A DNA stretch of 64,000 nt, taken from Aeromicrobium ginsengisoli. GTDB lineage: Bacteria > Actinomycetota > Actinomycetes > Propionibacteriales > Nocardioidaceae. Shown piece after piece: positions 35,640 through 44,933 of the stretch (position 1 is the first letter of the stretch; every line of letters starts with the position of its first letter). The translations under genes and the position numbers were made by a program. Below the pieces are notes generated by a model. The model saw only the letters and a program-made list of their open reading frames with translations, did no database searches and had not been told where the DNA came from. Where the stretch lies: positions 992,001 to 1,056,000 of the forward strand of contig NZ_SDPQ02000002.1 of the NCBI RefSeq assembly GCF_004134905.2, read 5' to 3'.

Positions 35640-35674
35640 GAGAACGATTCTCAAGTAGTTGGGAATCATTGTCA
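35639..35674. promoter_or_regulatory. Two Zur-type operators before znuA
   Basis: Box 1 is the perfect palindrome TGAGAACGATTCTCA (35639-35653), which touches the znuA start codon; box 2 is TGGGAATCATTGTCA (35660-35674), an imperfect version. Their centres are 21 bp apart, two helical turns. Both resemble actinobacterial Zur boxes (TGAAAATnATTTTCA type), and the operon encodes Zur. Confidence 0.75.
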
Positions 35675-35790
35675 AATGACCAGAGCAGCGAAGAGCGTGA
35701 CATGGCTCACTGTAGGATGAGCGGGCACCACCACATCACCCATCACTCGGATCGTCCGGCACGTACCTGCCGGTGAAGGGAAACATCAGC

Positions 35791-36867
<1,077 letters not shown>

Positions 36868-36874
36868 AGCCTGT

Positions 36875-36922
36875 GGTCCTTGAGCTCGTCGAAGGGGCGT
36901 CCTTTCGACAAGCTCAAGGACC
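36875..36922. repeat. REP-like inverted repeat, copy 1
   Basis: GGTCCTTGAGCTCGTCGAAGG (36875-36895, 21 bp arm) and its near-complement beginning CCTTTCGACAAGCTCAAGG (36901-36922), with a 5-nt centre. It lies between the convergent ATPase and nagB genes and closely matches the element at 41811-41849. It may double as a transcription terminator. Confidence 0.75.
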
Positions 36923-36930
36923 GGGCTGCG

Positions 36931-37701
36931 TCAGAACCGTTGCCAGGCGGGCTTGTTGTCCCACGCCTCACGGTAGTAGTCGGCGAGCTGCAGGCTCGCC
37001 GCTGCGGCTTCGTCGACCACGACGGTCGCTCGCGGGTGCAGCTGCAGGATCGACGCCGGGCAGAACGCCGACACCGGGCCTTCGACTGCACTGGTGACCG
37101 CAGCCGCCTTGCCCTCGCCGGTGGCGATGAGCACGAGGTGCCGGGCATCGAGGATCGTGCCGAGACCTTGGGTGATGACGTGCCGCGGCACGTCGTCGGC
37201 CGAGTCGAAGAAGCGCGCGTTGTCGGCCCGCGTCTGGCGGGTCAGGGTCTTGACCCGCGTGCGGGAGGCGAGCGACGAGCCGGGTTCGTTGAACCCGAGG
37301 TGGCCATCCGTCCCGATGCCGAGCAGCTGCACGTCGACGCCACCGGCCGCGGCGATCGCGGCCTCGTAGCGTGCTGCCTCGGCCGGTATGTCCTGGGCCT
37401 CGCCGTCCGGGCCGTCGACACGGTCCAGCCCGGCCTCGTCGGTGAACTCACGCCGGATCACCGAGTGGTACGACTCCGGGTGCGTACGGGGCAGGCCGAC
37501 GTACTCGTCGAGCAGGAACGCCCGGCACTCGGCGAGGCTCAGTGATCCCTCGCTGCGACGCCGGATCAGGTCTCGGTAGGCCGGCAACGGCGACGAGCCG
37601 GTCGCCAGGCCGAGGACCGCGCCCGGACGTACGTGCGACACGACGATGTCGGCGACGAGCGCTCCCGCGGCCTCTCGATCGGCGACGATCACGACCTCCA
37701 T
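36931..37701 (-). CDS. nagB: Glucosamine-6-phosphate deaminase
   Basis: 256 residues from an ATG with GGAGG eight bases upstream. NagB hallmarks: LGLATGSSPLPAYRDL phosphate-binding loop, CRAFLLDEYVGLPRTHPESY with the catalytic Asp, LLGIGTDGHLGFNEPGSSL with the general-base Asp and the His, and ILQLHPRATVVVDEAAA. It converts glucosamine-6-phosphate to fructose-6-phosphate and ammonia, the last step of GlcNAc catabolism. Last gene of the amino-sugar operon, overlapping the ROK kinase gene by 13 bp. Confidence 0.95.
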   Translation of the reverse strand: MEVVIVADREAAGALVADIVVSHVRPGAVLGLATGSSPLPAYRDLIRRRSEGSLSLAECRAFLLDEYVGLPRTHPESYHSVIRREFTDEAGLDRVDGPDGEAQDIPAEAARYEAAIAAAGGVDVQLLGIGTDGHLGFNEPGSSLASRTRVKTLTRQTRADNARFFDSADDVPRHVITQGLGTILDARHLVLIATGEGKAAAVTSAVEGPVSAFCPASILQLHPRATVVVDEAAAASLQLADYYREAWDNKPAWQRF

Positions 37702-38621
37702 GAACGAACCTCCTCGTCTCCCGCGCCGAGCAGCGCGGCGCCCAGTGCGCCGGCGGGATGCCCGGCGGGCAACCACCGTACGCGCTCGGCGATGCCGGCC
37801 AGCCGACCGAGCGAGGTGTTCTCGTCCGCGCGCAGACGGGCGAGGATCGCCTCGCGCAGGGCCGGGGTGGCCGAGACGACGCCGCCGGTCACGAGGACGC
37901 AGCTGACATCGACGCTGTAGGCCAGCAGCGTGATGGCCTGGGCGATGCCGGACGTCAGCTCGTCGCGGATGCGGGTGGCGTCGGCGTCGCCTGCTTCGGC
38001 GGCCTCGAACAGCTCCGCGGCGGTGCCGGCCCACTGCCGACGCACACCGCTGCCCGATGCATACAGCTCGAGGCAGCCGCGCCGACCGCAGGGGCAGAGG
38101 GGGCCGGTGGGGTCGTGCACGAGGTGGCCGATCTCGCCGGCCATGCCTCGGGAGCCGTGGCGAAGACGGCCGTCGAGCAGCAGCCCGGCGGCGATGCCGG
38201 TGCCGACGTTGAGCAGCGCGAGGTCATCGATGTCAGAACCCTGCTCACGCAGCCACTGCAGGCCACCGAGCGTCGCCGCCTTGACGTCGTTCTCGACGGA
38301 CGTCGGGACGCCGTCGGCGCCCGCTGAGACGAGGGCGGCGAGATCCAGTGGATCGCCGTCCAGTCCGAGGTTGACCGCGTGGGTCACGGCGCCGGCGTTG
38401 ACGATGCCGGGCACGCCCAATCCGATGCTGACGATCTCGGCGTCGGGCGGGAGCGCGGAGCGCAGCGCCGCCACCATGTCGAGGGATCCACCGACGACGC
38501 CGTCGCCGCCCTTGCGGGTCGGGTGCGTCTCCTCGGTGACGACGTGGTGTGGCTCCTCGGCGGCGACCGCGATGCCGTGCACGGTCGTGCCGCCGATGTC
38601 GAGACCCAGCCGGACCTTCAT
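37689..38621 (-). CDS. ROK family sugar kinase (probable N-acetylglucosamine kinase)
   Basis: 310 residues. N-terminal ATP-binding DIGGTTVHGI, then VPGIVNAGAVTHAVNLG, the active-site ENDVKAATLGG, and the ROK signature GEIGHLVHDPTGPLCPCGRRGCLELYASG (shown in parts: GEIGHLVHD and CPCGRRGCLE, with the zinc-binding cysteines). No DNA-binding domain, so it is an enzyme. Position between nagZ and nagB suggests it phosphorylates GlcNAc or glucosamine, although glucokinase cannot be excluded. The ATG overlaps the hexosaminidase stop (ATGA). Confidence 0.9.
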   Translation of the reverse strand: MKVRLGLDIGGTTVHGIAVAAEEPHHVVTEETHPTRKGGDGVVGGSLDMVAALRSALPPDAEIVSIGLGVPGIVNAGAVTHAVNLGLDGDPLDLAALVSAGADGVPTSVENDVKAATLGGLQWLREQGSDIDDLALLNVGTGIAAGLLLDGRLRHGSRGMAGEIGHLVHDPTGPLCPCGRRGCLELYASGSGVRRQWAGTAAELFEAAEAGDADATRIRDELTSGIAQAITLLAYSVDVSCVLVTGGVVSATPALREAILARLRADENTSLGRLAGIAERVRWLPAGHPAGALGAALLGAGDEEVRSWRS

Positions 38622-40054
38622 CGGCCGCCTCGCATCGCTGACGCCAGGGCATCGGTGAGCACCGCGGCCGAGCCGTAGGTGCGTACGACCCGGTCGTACG
38701 CGTCGAGTGCGGGGTCGGGCCAGCCGAGCTCGACGAGCACCGTGCTCGGGTTGGCGGCCAGCTGGACCTGGATCCAGGCCCAGACGGCGGGGGCGGCCGC
38801 GGCGCGGCGTACGACGATCGCCACCTGTCCGTCGAGAGGCGTCTGTGCCGGGAGGTCGTCGGCGGTGAGGTCGAGGCGGCAGCCGCCGAGGTCGAGCTCG
38901 CCCCACGCGGTGTCGCCGACAGCGAGGTTGGTGCCGGTGTCGATACGGACGACGGTCGCTGGGCCGTCGAGGCGGGGTGCGCCGGCGATGAGGCCCGTAG
39001 CGACGTGGGCAGACGCCTGGCGGGCCGCTGCGATGACCTCATCAGCGTCGTCCCGCACGGCGATGCCGCTCCACGTCTCGCGCAACGCGCCGACCCGCTT
39101 GGCTGCTTCGGTGAGCCTCGCGAGCGGCAGGTCACCCGACTCGACGGCGCGGCACACCGCGTCGACGGCTTGCTCGATCGTGTGCGGCGAGGACGTCTGC
39201 TCGGGTCCGAGGCACAACAGGTCCGCACCCGCAGCGAGCGAGAGCACCGCTGCACCGCCGATACCGTGCACCGCGCTCGCCCCGGCCATGTCGAGGGCGT
39301 CGGTCACGATGACACCGCCGAATCCCAGCTCGTCGCGCAGGAGCCCGGTCAGCACGGCGCGGCTCAGGGTCGCGGGCTCCTGGTCGTCGAACGCCTCCAG
39401 CAGCACGTGCGACGTCATGATCGTGGCAGCGTCGTCGAGGACCGCGGTGAACGGGACCAGCTCTCGGGCGCGGAGCACGTCGGCCGGCGCGGCGACGCGG
39501 GGGAGTCCGAGGTGCGAGTCGGCGCTGGTGTCGCCGTGGCCGGGGAAGTGCTTGACCGACGCGGCGACGCCCTGCGATGCGAGCCCTGAGACGTACGCCG
39601 AGGTGTGGCGAGCGACCAGCTCGGGATCGGCGCCGAAGCTCCGCGTGCCGATGACGGGATTGCGCGGGTTGCTGTTGATGTCGGCGCTGGGTGCGAGGTC
39701 GAGCCAGATGCCGGCCCGTGCGAGCTCGGCACCGATGCCGGCGGCGATCGCCTGTGTCGCGGTGGCGTCGTCGTACGCGCCGAGGGCGGCATTGCCCGGG
39801 TAGGGGCTGCCCTCGCGCGCGTGGAGACGGGTCACGTCGCCGCCCTCCTCGTCGAGTGCGAGGACCGCGGACGGGTCGATGTCGCGCACGGCGCGGGCCA
39901 GATCGGCAATCTCGGTGTCACGTGCCATGTTGTTGCCGTAGAGGCACACCCCGGCGAGCCCGTGCGCGTACGCACCGGGGAGCCAGTCCGGCACCGTGGG
40001 ACCGGCGAACGCACCGAGCATCACGCCGTACGCCATGCGTCTCGTGCTGCTCAT
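38618..40054 (-). CDS. Glycoside hydrolase family 3 beta-N-acetylhexosaminidase (NagZ-like)
   Basis: 478 residues. GH3 barrel: LALDEEGGDVTRLH near residue 65, IWLDLAPSADINSNPRNPVIG, and the NagZ-defining loop KHFPGHGDTSADSHLGLP with the Asp-His catalytic dyad. The nucleophile region is GGVIVTDALDMAGA. There is no signal peptide, so it probably acts in the cytoplasm on imported chito- or muropeptide-derived oligosaccharides. The C-terminal domain (~350-478) is less conserved. It overlaps both neighbours by four bases, within the importer operon. Confidence 0.9.
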   Translation of the reverse strand: MSSTRRMAYGVMLGAFAGPTVPDWLPGAYAHGLAGVCLYGNNMARDTEIADLARAVRDIDPSAVLALDEEGGDVTRLHAREGSPYPGNAALGAYDDATATQAIAAGIGAELARAGIWLDLAPSADINSNPRNPVIGTRSFGADPELVARHTSAYVSGLASQGVAASVKHFPGHGDTSADSHLGLPRVAAPADVLRARELVPFTAVLDDAATIMTSHVLLEAFDDQEPATLSRAVLTGLLRDELGFGGVIVTDALDMAGASAVHGIGGAAVLSLAAGADLLCLGPEQTSSPHTIEQAVDAVCRAVESGDLPLARLTEAAKRVGALRETWSGIAVRDDADEVIAAARQASAHVATGLIAGAPRLDGPATVVRIDTGTNLAVGDTAWGELDLGGCRLDLTADDLPAQTPLDGQVAIVVRRAAAAPAVWAWIQVQLAANPSTVLVELGWPDPALDAYDRVVRTYGSAAVLTDALASAMRGGR

Positions 40055-40869
40055 CCCTTGACCGCCCCGCCGACCATGCCCGAGGTCATCCGGTTCTGCA
40101 CGATCATGAACAAGATGATGACGGGCGTCGCGACGAGCGTCGCACCCGCCATCACGGCGGGCCAGTCGACCGCCTCGTTGGACACGTCGGTCAGGCCCCT
40201 GAGCCACAGCGGCAGGGTCCGGTTGGACGGGTCCATCACGACGACCGCCAGCGTGTACTCGTTCCAGGCCTGCAGGAAGCCGTAGACGCTGCTCGCCACG
40301 AGGCCGGGCGCGAGGAGGGGAAAGGTGATCGTGAAGAACGCCCGGGTGCGGCTGCAGCCGTCGGTCATCGCGGCTTCCTCGAGGTCGATCGGGATGCCGT
40401 CGACGAAGCCACGCAGCATCCAGACCGTGAACGGCAGGATCAGGGCGGTGTAGAGCAGGCCGAGGCCGACGACGCTGTTGAGCAGGCCCCAGTCGTTGAG
40501 CATCTTGTACTGAGAGATGAACAGCGCCTCGGGCGGGATCATCTGGATCGCCAGCACCGTGAAGATGAACGACCGTCGGCCGCGGAAGCGGAAGCGCGAG
40601 ATCGCCACGGCCGCGACGAAGCCGCAGAGCACGGCGGCCACGATCGCCAGCAGCGTGACGGTGAGGCTGAGCTTGAGCGAGTCGACGAACGAGGCGTCGA
40701 ACACCCGGCCGAAACCTGACGCGCTGAAGTCGGGCAGGAACGACGGGTTGGGGGAGCGGAGCGCCTCGACGGGCTGGAACGCGCTGTTGGCGATCCAGTA
40801 GACCGGGAACGCCCAGATCACGGCGAGGACGATCGCGACGGCGCCCCACAGACGGGCTCGGGCGTTCAT
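40051..40869 (-). CDS. Carbohydrate ABC transporter permease (MalG type)
   Basis: 272 residues with six transmembrane helices, ATG with GGAGG eight bases upstream. The cytoplasmic EAA loop is EEAAMTDGCSRTRAFFTITFPLLAPG, which contacts the ATPase; FQPVEALRSPNPSFLPDF is the CUT1 periplasmic loop. Part of the binding protein-permease-permease set; overlaps the upstream permease and downstream nagZ by four bases each. Confidence 0.93.
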   Translation of the reverse strand: MNARARLWGAVAIVLAVIWAFPVYWIANSAFQPVEALRSPNPSFLPDFSASGFGRVFDASFVDSLKLSLTVTLLAIVAAVLCGFVAAVAISRFRFRGRRSFIFTVLAIQMIPPEALFISQYKMLNDWGLLNSVVGLGLLYTALILPFTVWMLRGFVDGIPIDLEEAAMTDGCSRTRAFFTITFPLLAPGLVASSVYGFLQAWNEYTLAVVVMDPSNRTLPLWLRGLTDVSNEAVDWPAVMAGATLVATPVIILFMIVQNRMTSGMVGGAVKG

Positions 40870-41768
40870 CGGGGTTCCTCCTTGAGCAGTGACCACACGT
40901 AGCGGACGGTCAGGACCAGCGTCAGCACCAGGACGAACATGGCCATCGCGGACGCGGAGCCATAGTCGTTCTGGCCGATGCCGAGCGAGTAGATGTAGGT
41001 GCCGAGCAGATGCGTCTCGCTCGGGGTGCCGCCGACGTTCTGCAGGAAGTTGATCTGCGCGAACACCCGCAGGTCCCACACGATCTGCAGCAGCGCGACG
41101 ATCGTCAGCACGGGCTTGATCGTGGGATAGACGATGTGGCGGAAGCGCTGGGTCGCGGTGGCCCCGTCGAGGTGGCTGGCCTCGAGCGTCTCCTCCGAGA
41201 CCTGGGTCAGCGCCGCGTACGCCGTGAACGCGACGAACGGCACGCTCATCCAGATGATGATGACGCTGGCGACGAAGAAGAACGAGAGCGGGTCGATCAG
41301 CCAGTTGTGTCCGTCGAAGCTGGCGAAGCCGAGCTTGCGCAGCGACCAGTTGACCAGGCCGTAGCGGGTGTCGAACAGCCACTGCCACGCCGTCATCGCC
41401 GCGATGACCGGCATCGCCCAGGCCAGCAGCATGCTGATCTGCAGGATCAGGCGCGGCGCGGTGGCCACCCGCTTCATGAGCACCGCGATCAACGTGCCGA
41501 GGACCATCGTGATCGAGGCGTTGACGAAGCAGAACGCCAGCGACCGGGCGATGACGGTCCACATCGTGCGGTCCGTCACGAGCTCGCGGTAGTTGTCGAG
41601 GCCGACCCACGGCGCGGGCTGGCCGAACTGCTGGGCCCGGCCGAACTCGTGGAACGACAGCATCAGCTGACGACCCAGCGGATACGCCATGCCGACGAAC
41701 AGCACGAGGGTGGCCGGGACGAGCAGGGCGTACGGTCCGGCCTTGCGCCTCAAGCGGGTGCTGCTCAT
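40866..41768 (-). CDS. Carbohydrate ABC transporter permease (MalF type)
   Basis: 300 residues with six transmembrane helices. The EAA loop is EETLEASHLDGATATQRFRHIVYPTIKP, and the N-terminal SFHEFGRAQQF...GLDNYREL is the usual CUT1 start. ATG with GGAGG upstream. It pairs with the MalG-type permease to form the channel. A REP-like palindrome separates it from the binding-protein gene, probably reducing the expression of the permeases relative to the binding protein. Confidence 0.93.
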   Translation of the reverse strand: MSSTRLRRKAGPYALLVPATLVLFVGMAYPLGRQLMLSFHEFGRAQQFGQPAPWVGLDNYRELVTDRTMWTVIARSLAFCFVNASITMVLGTLIAVLMKRVATAPRLILQISMLLAWAMPVIAAMTAWQWLFDTRYGLVNWSLRKLGFASFDGHNWLIDPLSFFFVASVIIIWMSVPFVAFTAYAALTQVSEETLEASHLDGATATQRFRHIVYPTIKPVLTIVALLQIVWDLRVFAQINFLQNVGGTPSETHLLGTYIYSLGIGQNDYGSASAMAMFVLVLTLVLTVRYVWSLLKEEPR

Positions 41769-41810
41769 GCTGTCCCTCCTCTCGTGGTGATGGGTACGCG
41801 CCCAGCCGCA

Positions 41811-41849
41811 CCTTGAGCTTGTCGAAAGGTCCTTTCGACAAGCTCAAGG
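41811..41849. repeat. REP-like inverted repeat, copy 2
   Basis: CCTTGAGCTTGTCGAAAGG (41811-41829) and its exact complement (41831-41849) around one base. Almost identical in sequence to the element at 36875-36922. It sits between the binding-protein and permease genes of one operon. Confidence 0.8.
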
Positions 41850-41874
41850 AACGGGTTGCTGAGTGCGGAGTGTC

Positions 41875-43128
41875 CTACTTGTTGAGTGCTGCGTTGAGCT
41901 TGTCGTCGGTGGCCTTGGCCGCCGCGGCGACGTCCCCGCCACTGGCGATCTTGCCGAAGAACTCCTCCATGATGCTGGCGCTCTCGACCGAGGCCCACTC
42001 CGGCGACGCCGGGGTCAGCTTGGAGTTGCTCGCCGCCGCAACGGCGGCCTTGGCGAACTCGTCGTCACCCATGAGGCCGGTGAACGTGTCGTTGGCCGGG
42101 CCCAGACCGTTCTTGGCCAGCTGCTGCTGGAACTCGTCGCTGTAGATCAGCTTGAGCAGGTCGAACGAGAGGTCCTGGTTCTTGGACTTGGCCGAGATGC
42201 CGAGGTTCGAGCCGCCGGCGAACACGGGTGCCGCGCCGCCCTCGGTGCCCGGGAGGGCGAAGCCCCCGAGATCGGCCGCCTTCTTCTTGTCGACGCTCCA
42301 GCGGGCCCAGCTCGGCGCCATGAACATCGCCGCTTCGCCGTTGTTGAACGCGGTCCACGGCTCGGCGTCCTTGCCGTCCTTGGGTGCCGTGGTCGCCTTC
42401 TCGTACAGACCCTGCAGCTCGGTCAGGCCCTTGACGCTCTCGGGCGATGACAGCGTGGCGACCCACTTGCCGTCCTCCTGCTTGGCGATGTCGCCGCCAT
42501 TGGCGAAGATCCAGCTGATGCCGTTGCGCCAGTCCTGGCCCGGGAGCCAGAAGCCGGAGTACTTGTCGCCGCCGTCGGCCTTGAGCTTGACGGCCGCGTC
42601 GTTGAATCCCGCGAGGGTCGTCGGGATCTCGATGCCGGCGTCCTTGAACGCCTTCTTGCTGTAGAAGATGTAGCGCGAGCCCCAGTAGTAGGGGACGGCT
42701 GAGACCTTGCCGTCGTACGTACCGGCCTCGACGAAGCTCTTGGGGCCGATGTTGTCGCCGAGCTGGTCGAGCTTGTCCGTGAGGTCCGTGAACGCACCGA
42801 CGCTCGTGAACGTCGCGGCCTGCGTGTTGCCGACCTCGACCACGTCGGGAGTCTTGTCGCTCTGGAGCGCGGTGTTGAGGCGGGGGATGAGCTCACCCCA
42901 GTCGATGTGCTGAACCTTGAGGTTCTTGCCCTTGTGCTGCGCGGCGAACTCCTTGACGAGCCAGTCCTCCACCTTCTTGGGGGTGTCCTCCTTGCCGGCG
43001 AGCCACAGGGTCACGGTGTCCGACCCGCCCTCGGCCTTGTCGCCGTCGCTGCTGCCACCACAGGCGGCCAGTGCGGTCAGGGCGACGGCAGATGCCGCCG
43101 CCACCGCCGCGATCTTGGTGAGCTTCAT
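41875..43128 (-). CDS. Extracellular sugar-binding lipoprotein of the ABC importer
   Basis: 417 residues. Lipoprotein signal AAVAAASAVALTALAACGGSS with the lipidated Cys in AACGG (~residue 23). Family 1 solute-binding protein: VTLWLAGKEDTPKKVEDWLVKEF, TPDVVEVGNTQAATFTSVG, VPYYWGSRYIFYSKKAF and AMFMAPSWARWSVDKK are typical of CUT1 oligosaccharide binders. Context (NagZ, ROK kinase, NagB) indicates GlcNAc or chito-oligosaccharides. First structural gene of the operon. Confidence 0.92.
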   Translation of the reverse strand: MKLTKIAAVAAASAVALTALAACGGSSDGDKAEGGSDTVTLWLAGKEDTPKKVEDWLVKEFAAQHKGKNLKVQHIDWGELIPRLNTALQSDKTPDVVEVGNTQAATFTSVGAFTDLTDKLDQLGDNIGPKSFVEAGTYDGKVSAVPYYWGSRYIFYSKKAFKDAGIEIPTTLAGFNDAAVKLKADGGDKYSGFWLPGQDWRNGISWIFANGGDIAKQEDGKWVATLSSPESVKGLTELQGLYEKATTAPKDGKDAEPWTAFNNGEAAMFMAPSWARWSVDKKKAADLGGFALPGTEGGAAPVFAGGSNLGISAKSKNQDLSFDLLKLIYSDEFQQQLAKNGLGPANDTFTGLMGDDEFAKAAVAAASNSKLTPASPEWASVESASIMEEFFGKIASGGDVAAAAKATDDKLNAALNK

Positions 43129-43194
43129 GGTTTGTCCTCTTTCGGGTCGTTCCTGGTCGTACGTTGCGAAGTTGGGTCGAGCACTGTCGGCAGG

Positions 43195-44313
43195 TCACAC
43201 CACCCCTAGCTCGCGGTAGCGCACGAGCGCTGCCGCGCCCGTGAGCACGAGCTCGTCGTCCAGCGGGGCCAGTCGGATCTGGACACGCTGCGCGACGAAA
43301 GGAAGGGTCTGGTGGGCGAGCGCGCTGCGCACGGCGTCGAGCAGGGCGCCCTCGAGCAGCTCGGCGGGACCGTAGAGCACGACGTCGGCGATGCCGAGCG
43401 TCGTCACGACGGGAGTCAGCACCGAGGCGAGCCGCGTGCCGACCTCGGCACGGGCCGCGTCACTGTCGAGCTGACGCAGCGCGGGCGCGGCGAGGAACGT
43501 CTCGAGGCAGCCGCGGTTGCCGCAGGCGCACTGGCGACCGTCGGGATCGACCACGACGTGCCCGATCTCGCCGGCCGACTGCAGGGGGCCGGAGAGCGCG
43601 CGACCGTCGATCATGACGCCGCCGCCGACACCTTGGCCGACGGTCAGCAGCAGGAGGCCGCCGTCGTCACCGGCGCCGAACGCGCTCTCGGCGACCGCCG
43701 CGACGTTGGCATCGTTGCCGGCGTGCACCGGCAGGCCGATCGCCTTGGACAGCTCGCCGGTGAGGTCCAGGTCGGTCCAGCCGAGGTTGGGCGCCAGGAC
43801 CACGGTGCCGGCGGCGTCGACGATGCCAGGGGTGCCGATGCCGACGCCGAGGATGCGACGGGTCGTGGCGGCCTGCAGGCGAATCGCGAGGTCGGAGATC
43901 ACCGAGAGGTCGTCGCCGCGCACGAAGGGGACCTGCTCGCGGGCCAGGATGTGGCCGTCGAGGTCGACGACCCCGCCCGACAGCTGGCCGTCGGCCGACA
44001 GGTCGAGCGCGATCGTGACGGGGGCGTCCTCCGAGATGCCGACCAGCGTCGCGGGCTTGCCCATGTGGGTGCCGGGGCGGGTGCCGAGCTCGCTGACGAA
44101 TCCTTCGTCGATCAGCTCGGCGACGAGGTCGGAGATCGTGACGCGAGTCAGGGACGTCTCGCGGGCGAGGTCGGCGCGGCTGCGGGCACCCTCGTCGACG
44201 AGCTGCTGCAGGATCAGCGCGCGGTGATGCCGACGGGTGTCCGCAGGGCGTACCTTGCCGACGGGTCGGCGGCCGGCGGTGCTGCGCGTACGGGCCTCGT
44301 TGATCTGGGTCAC
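43195..44313 (-). CDS. ROK family transcriptional regulator (NagC/XylR type)
   Basis: 372 residues from the GTG at 44313 (an in-frame TTG 12 codons earlier is less likely). Residues ~25-85 form a winged helix: HHRALILQQLVDEGARSRADLARET, LTRVTISDLVAELIDEGFV. The ROK sugar-binding domain follows: GVGIGTPGIVDAAGTVV, GNDANVAAVAES, GQGVGGGVMIDG and the zinc loop CACGNRGCLETF. It should repress the importer operon in the absence of its amino-sugar ligand. It is transcribed in the same direction as the binding-protein gene, 66 bp upstream of it. Confidence 0.9.
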   Translation of the reverse strand: MTQINEARTRSTAGRRPVGKVRPADTRRHHRALILQQLVDEGARSRADLARETSLTRVTISDLVAELIDEGFVSELGTRPGTHMGKPATLVGISEDAPVTIALDLSADGQLSGGVVDLDGHILAREQVPFVRGDDLSVISDLAIRLQAATTRRILGVGIGTPGIVDAAGTVVLAPNLGWTDLDLTGELSKAIGLPVHAGNDANVAAVAESAFGAGDDGGLLLLTVGQGVGGGVMIDGRALSGPLQSAGEIGHVVVDPDGRQCACGNRGCLETFLAAPALRQLDSDAARAEVGTRLASVLTPVVTTLGIADVVLYGPAELLEGALLDAVRSALAHQTLPFVAQRVQIRLAPLDDELVLTGAAALVRYRELGVV

Positions 44314-44339
44314 ATAGTTAATAAAGCGTACTAACAAAG
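44313..44339. promoter_or_regulatory. AT-rich direct repeat before the ROK regulator (candidate operator)
   Basis: Two copies of TAAnAAAG, spaced 13 bp apart (TAATAAAG ending at 44326 and TAACAAAG ending at 44339), immediately upstream of the ROK regulator start, in the only AT-rich stretch nearby. This is a plausible autoregulatory site. Confidence 0.4.
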
Positions 44340-44437
44340 TCCGGGTCAAGGGATTCCGGTAACAAATGCGTGAATCCTTCGGTAGTCACGCTTGCGGAAC
44401 GGACGCGGTGGCGAGGTTTGGTACCGCCGGGGACCAG

Positions 44438-44857
44438 CTACTGCTGCTCGCTCATCGCGTCGATGATCTTCTGCAGGGCGACTTCCAGCACTGCTCGTTC
44501 CTCGGCGGTGAGGTCCGCGGTCGCCCGCTCGGCCAGGAGCCGCCGTGCTTCCTGAATCGGGGTCTGGCAGGCCCGACCGTGGGCGGTCAGCCGAAGTCGT
44601 ACGAGGCGGCCGTCGAGGGGATCAGGGATCCGCTCCAGGAGTCCGGCAGCCTCCATGCGGGTCGTCGTCTTGACGATCGTGGGCGGCGCGAGATGCAGTC
44701 GCCGGGCGAGCTCACCCGGCGTGAGCTCGTCCTCGTCCCAGAGCACCTCGAGGATCAGGTTCTGGCCGATCCTGACGCCATGTGGGCGCATGGCGTCGTC
44801 GGATGCCGTCGACACCAGCTTCTGCGCGCGGGTCAGGAGCCGGAGGACGTCAGCCAT
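44438..44857 (-). CDS. MarR family transcriptional regulator
   Basis: 139 residues from the ATG at 44857, chosen because TATCCT ends exactly six bases upstream; the frame stays open 15 codons further. MarR winged helix: NLILEVLWDEDELTPGELARRL, APPTIVKTTTRMEAAGLLERI, and the wing DPLDGRLVRLRLTAHGR. Coiled dimerisation helices flank it. It diverges from an epimerase gene over a long inverted repeat, which is probably its operator. Confidence 0.9.
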   Translation of the reverse strand: MADVLRLLTRAQKLVSTASDDAMRPHGVRIGQNLILEVLWDEDELTPGELARRLHLAPPTIVKTTTRMEAAGLLERIPDPLDGRLVRLRLTAHGRACQTPIQEARRLLAERATADLTAEERAVLEVALQKIIDAMSEQQ

Positions 44858-44876
44858 CTCGTCAGGATAGTCATTT

Positions 44877-44915
44877 GCCTGCTCATGAACCCGGGCTACC
44901 ATTTCATTAGCAGGC
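44877..44915. promoter_or_regulatory. Inverted repeat between marR and the epimerase gene
   Basis: Arms GCCTGCTCATGAA (44877-44889) and TTCATTAGCAGGC (44903-44915) match at 12 of 13 positions as an inverted repeat with a 13-bp spacer, lying between the divergent start codons. It is a strong candidate MarR operator controlling both genes. Confidence 0.6.
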
Positions 44916-44933
44916 TATCGATTGGGGACGTGG

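Noticed and set aside
35773..35790. GTG start adding six residues to the MsiK-type ATPase.
   Set aside because: It would destroy the spacing of the AAGGGA site; the family homology starts at the ATG at 35791. Not excluded absolutely.
36877..36940. Short frames reading SSSKGRPFDKLKD across the palindromes near 36880 and 41820.
   Set aside because: They are translations of the REP-like repeat, not genes.
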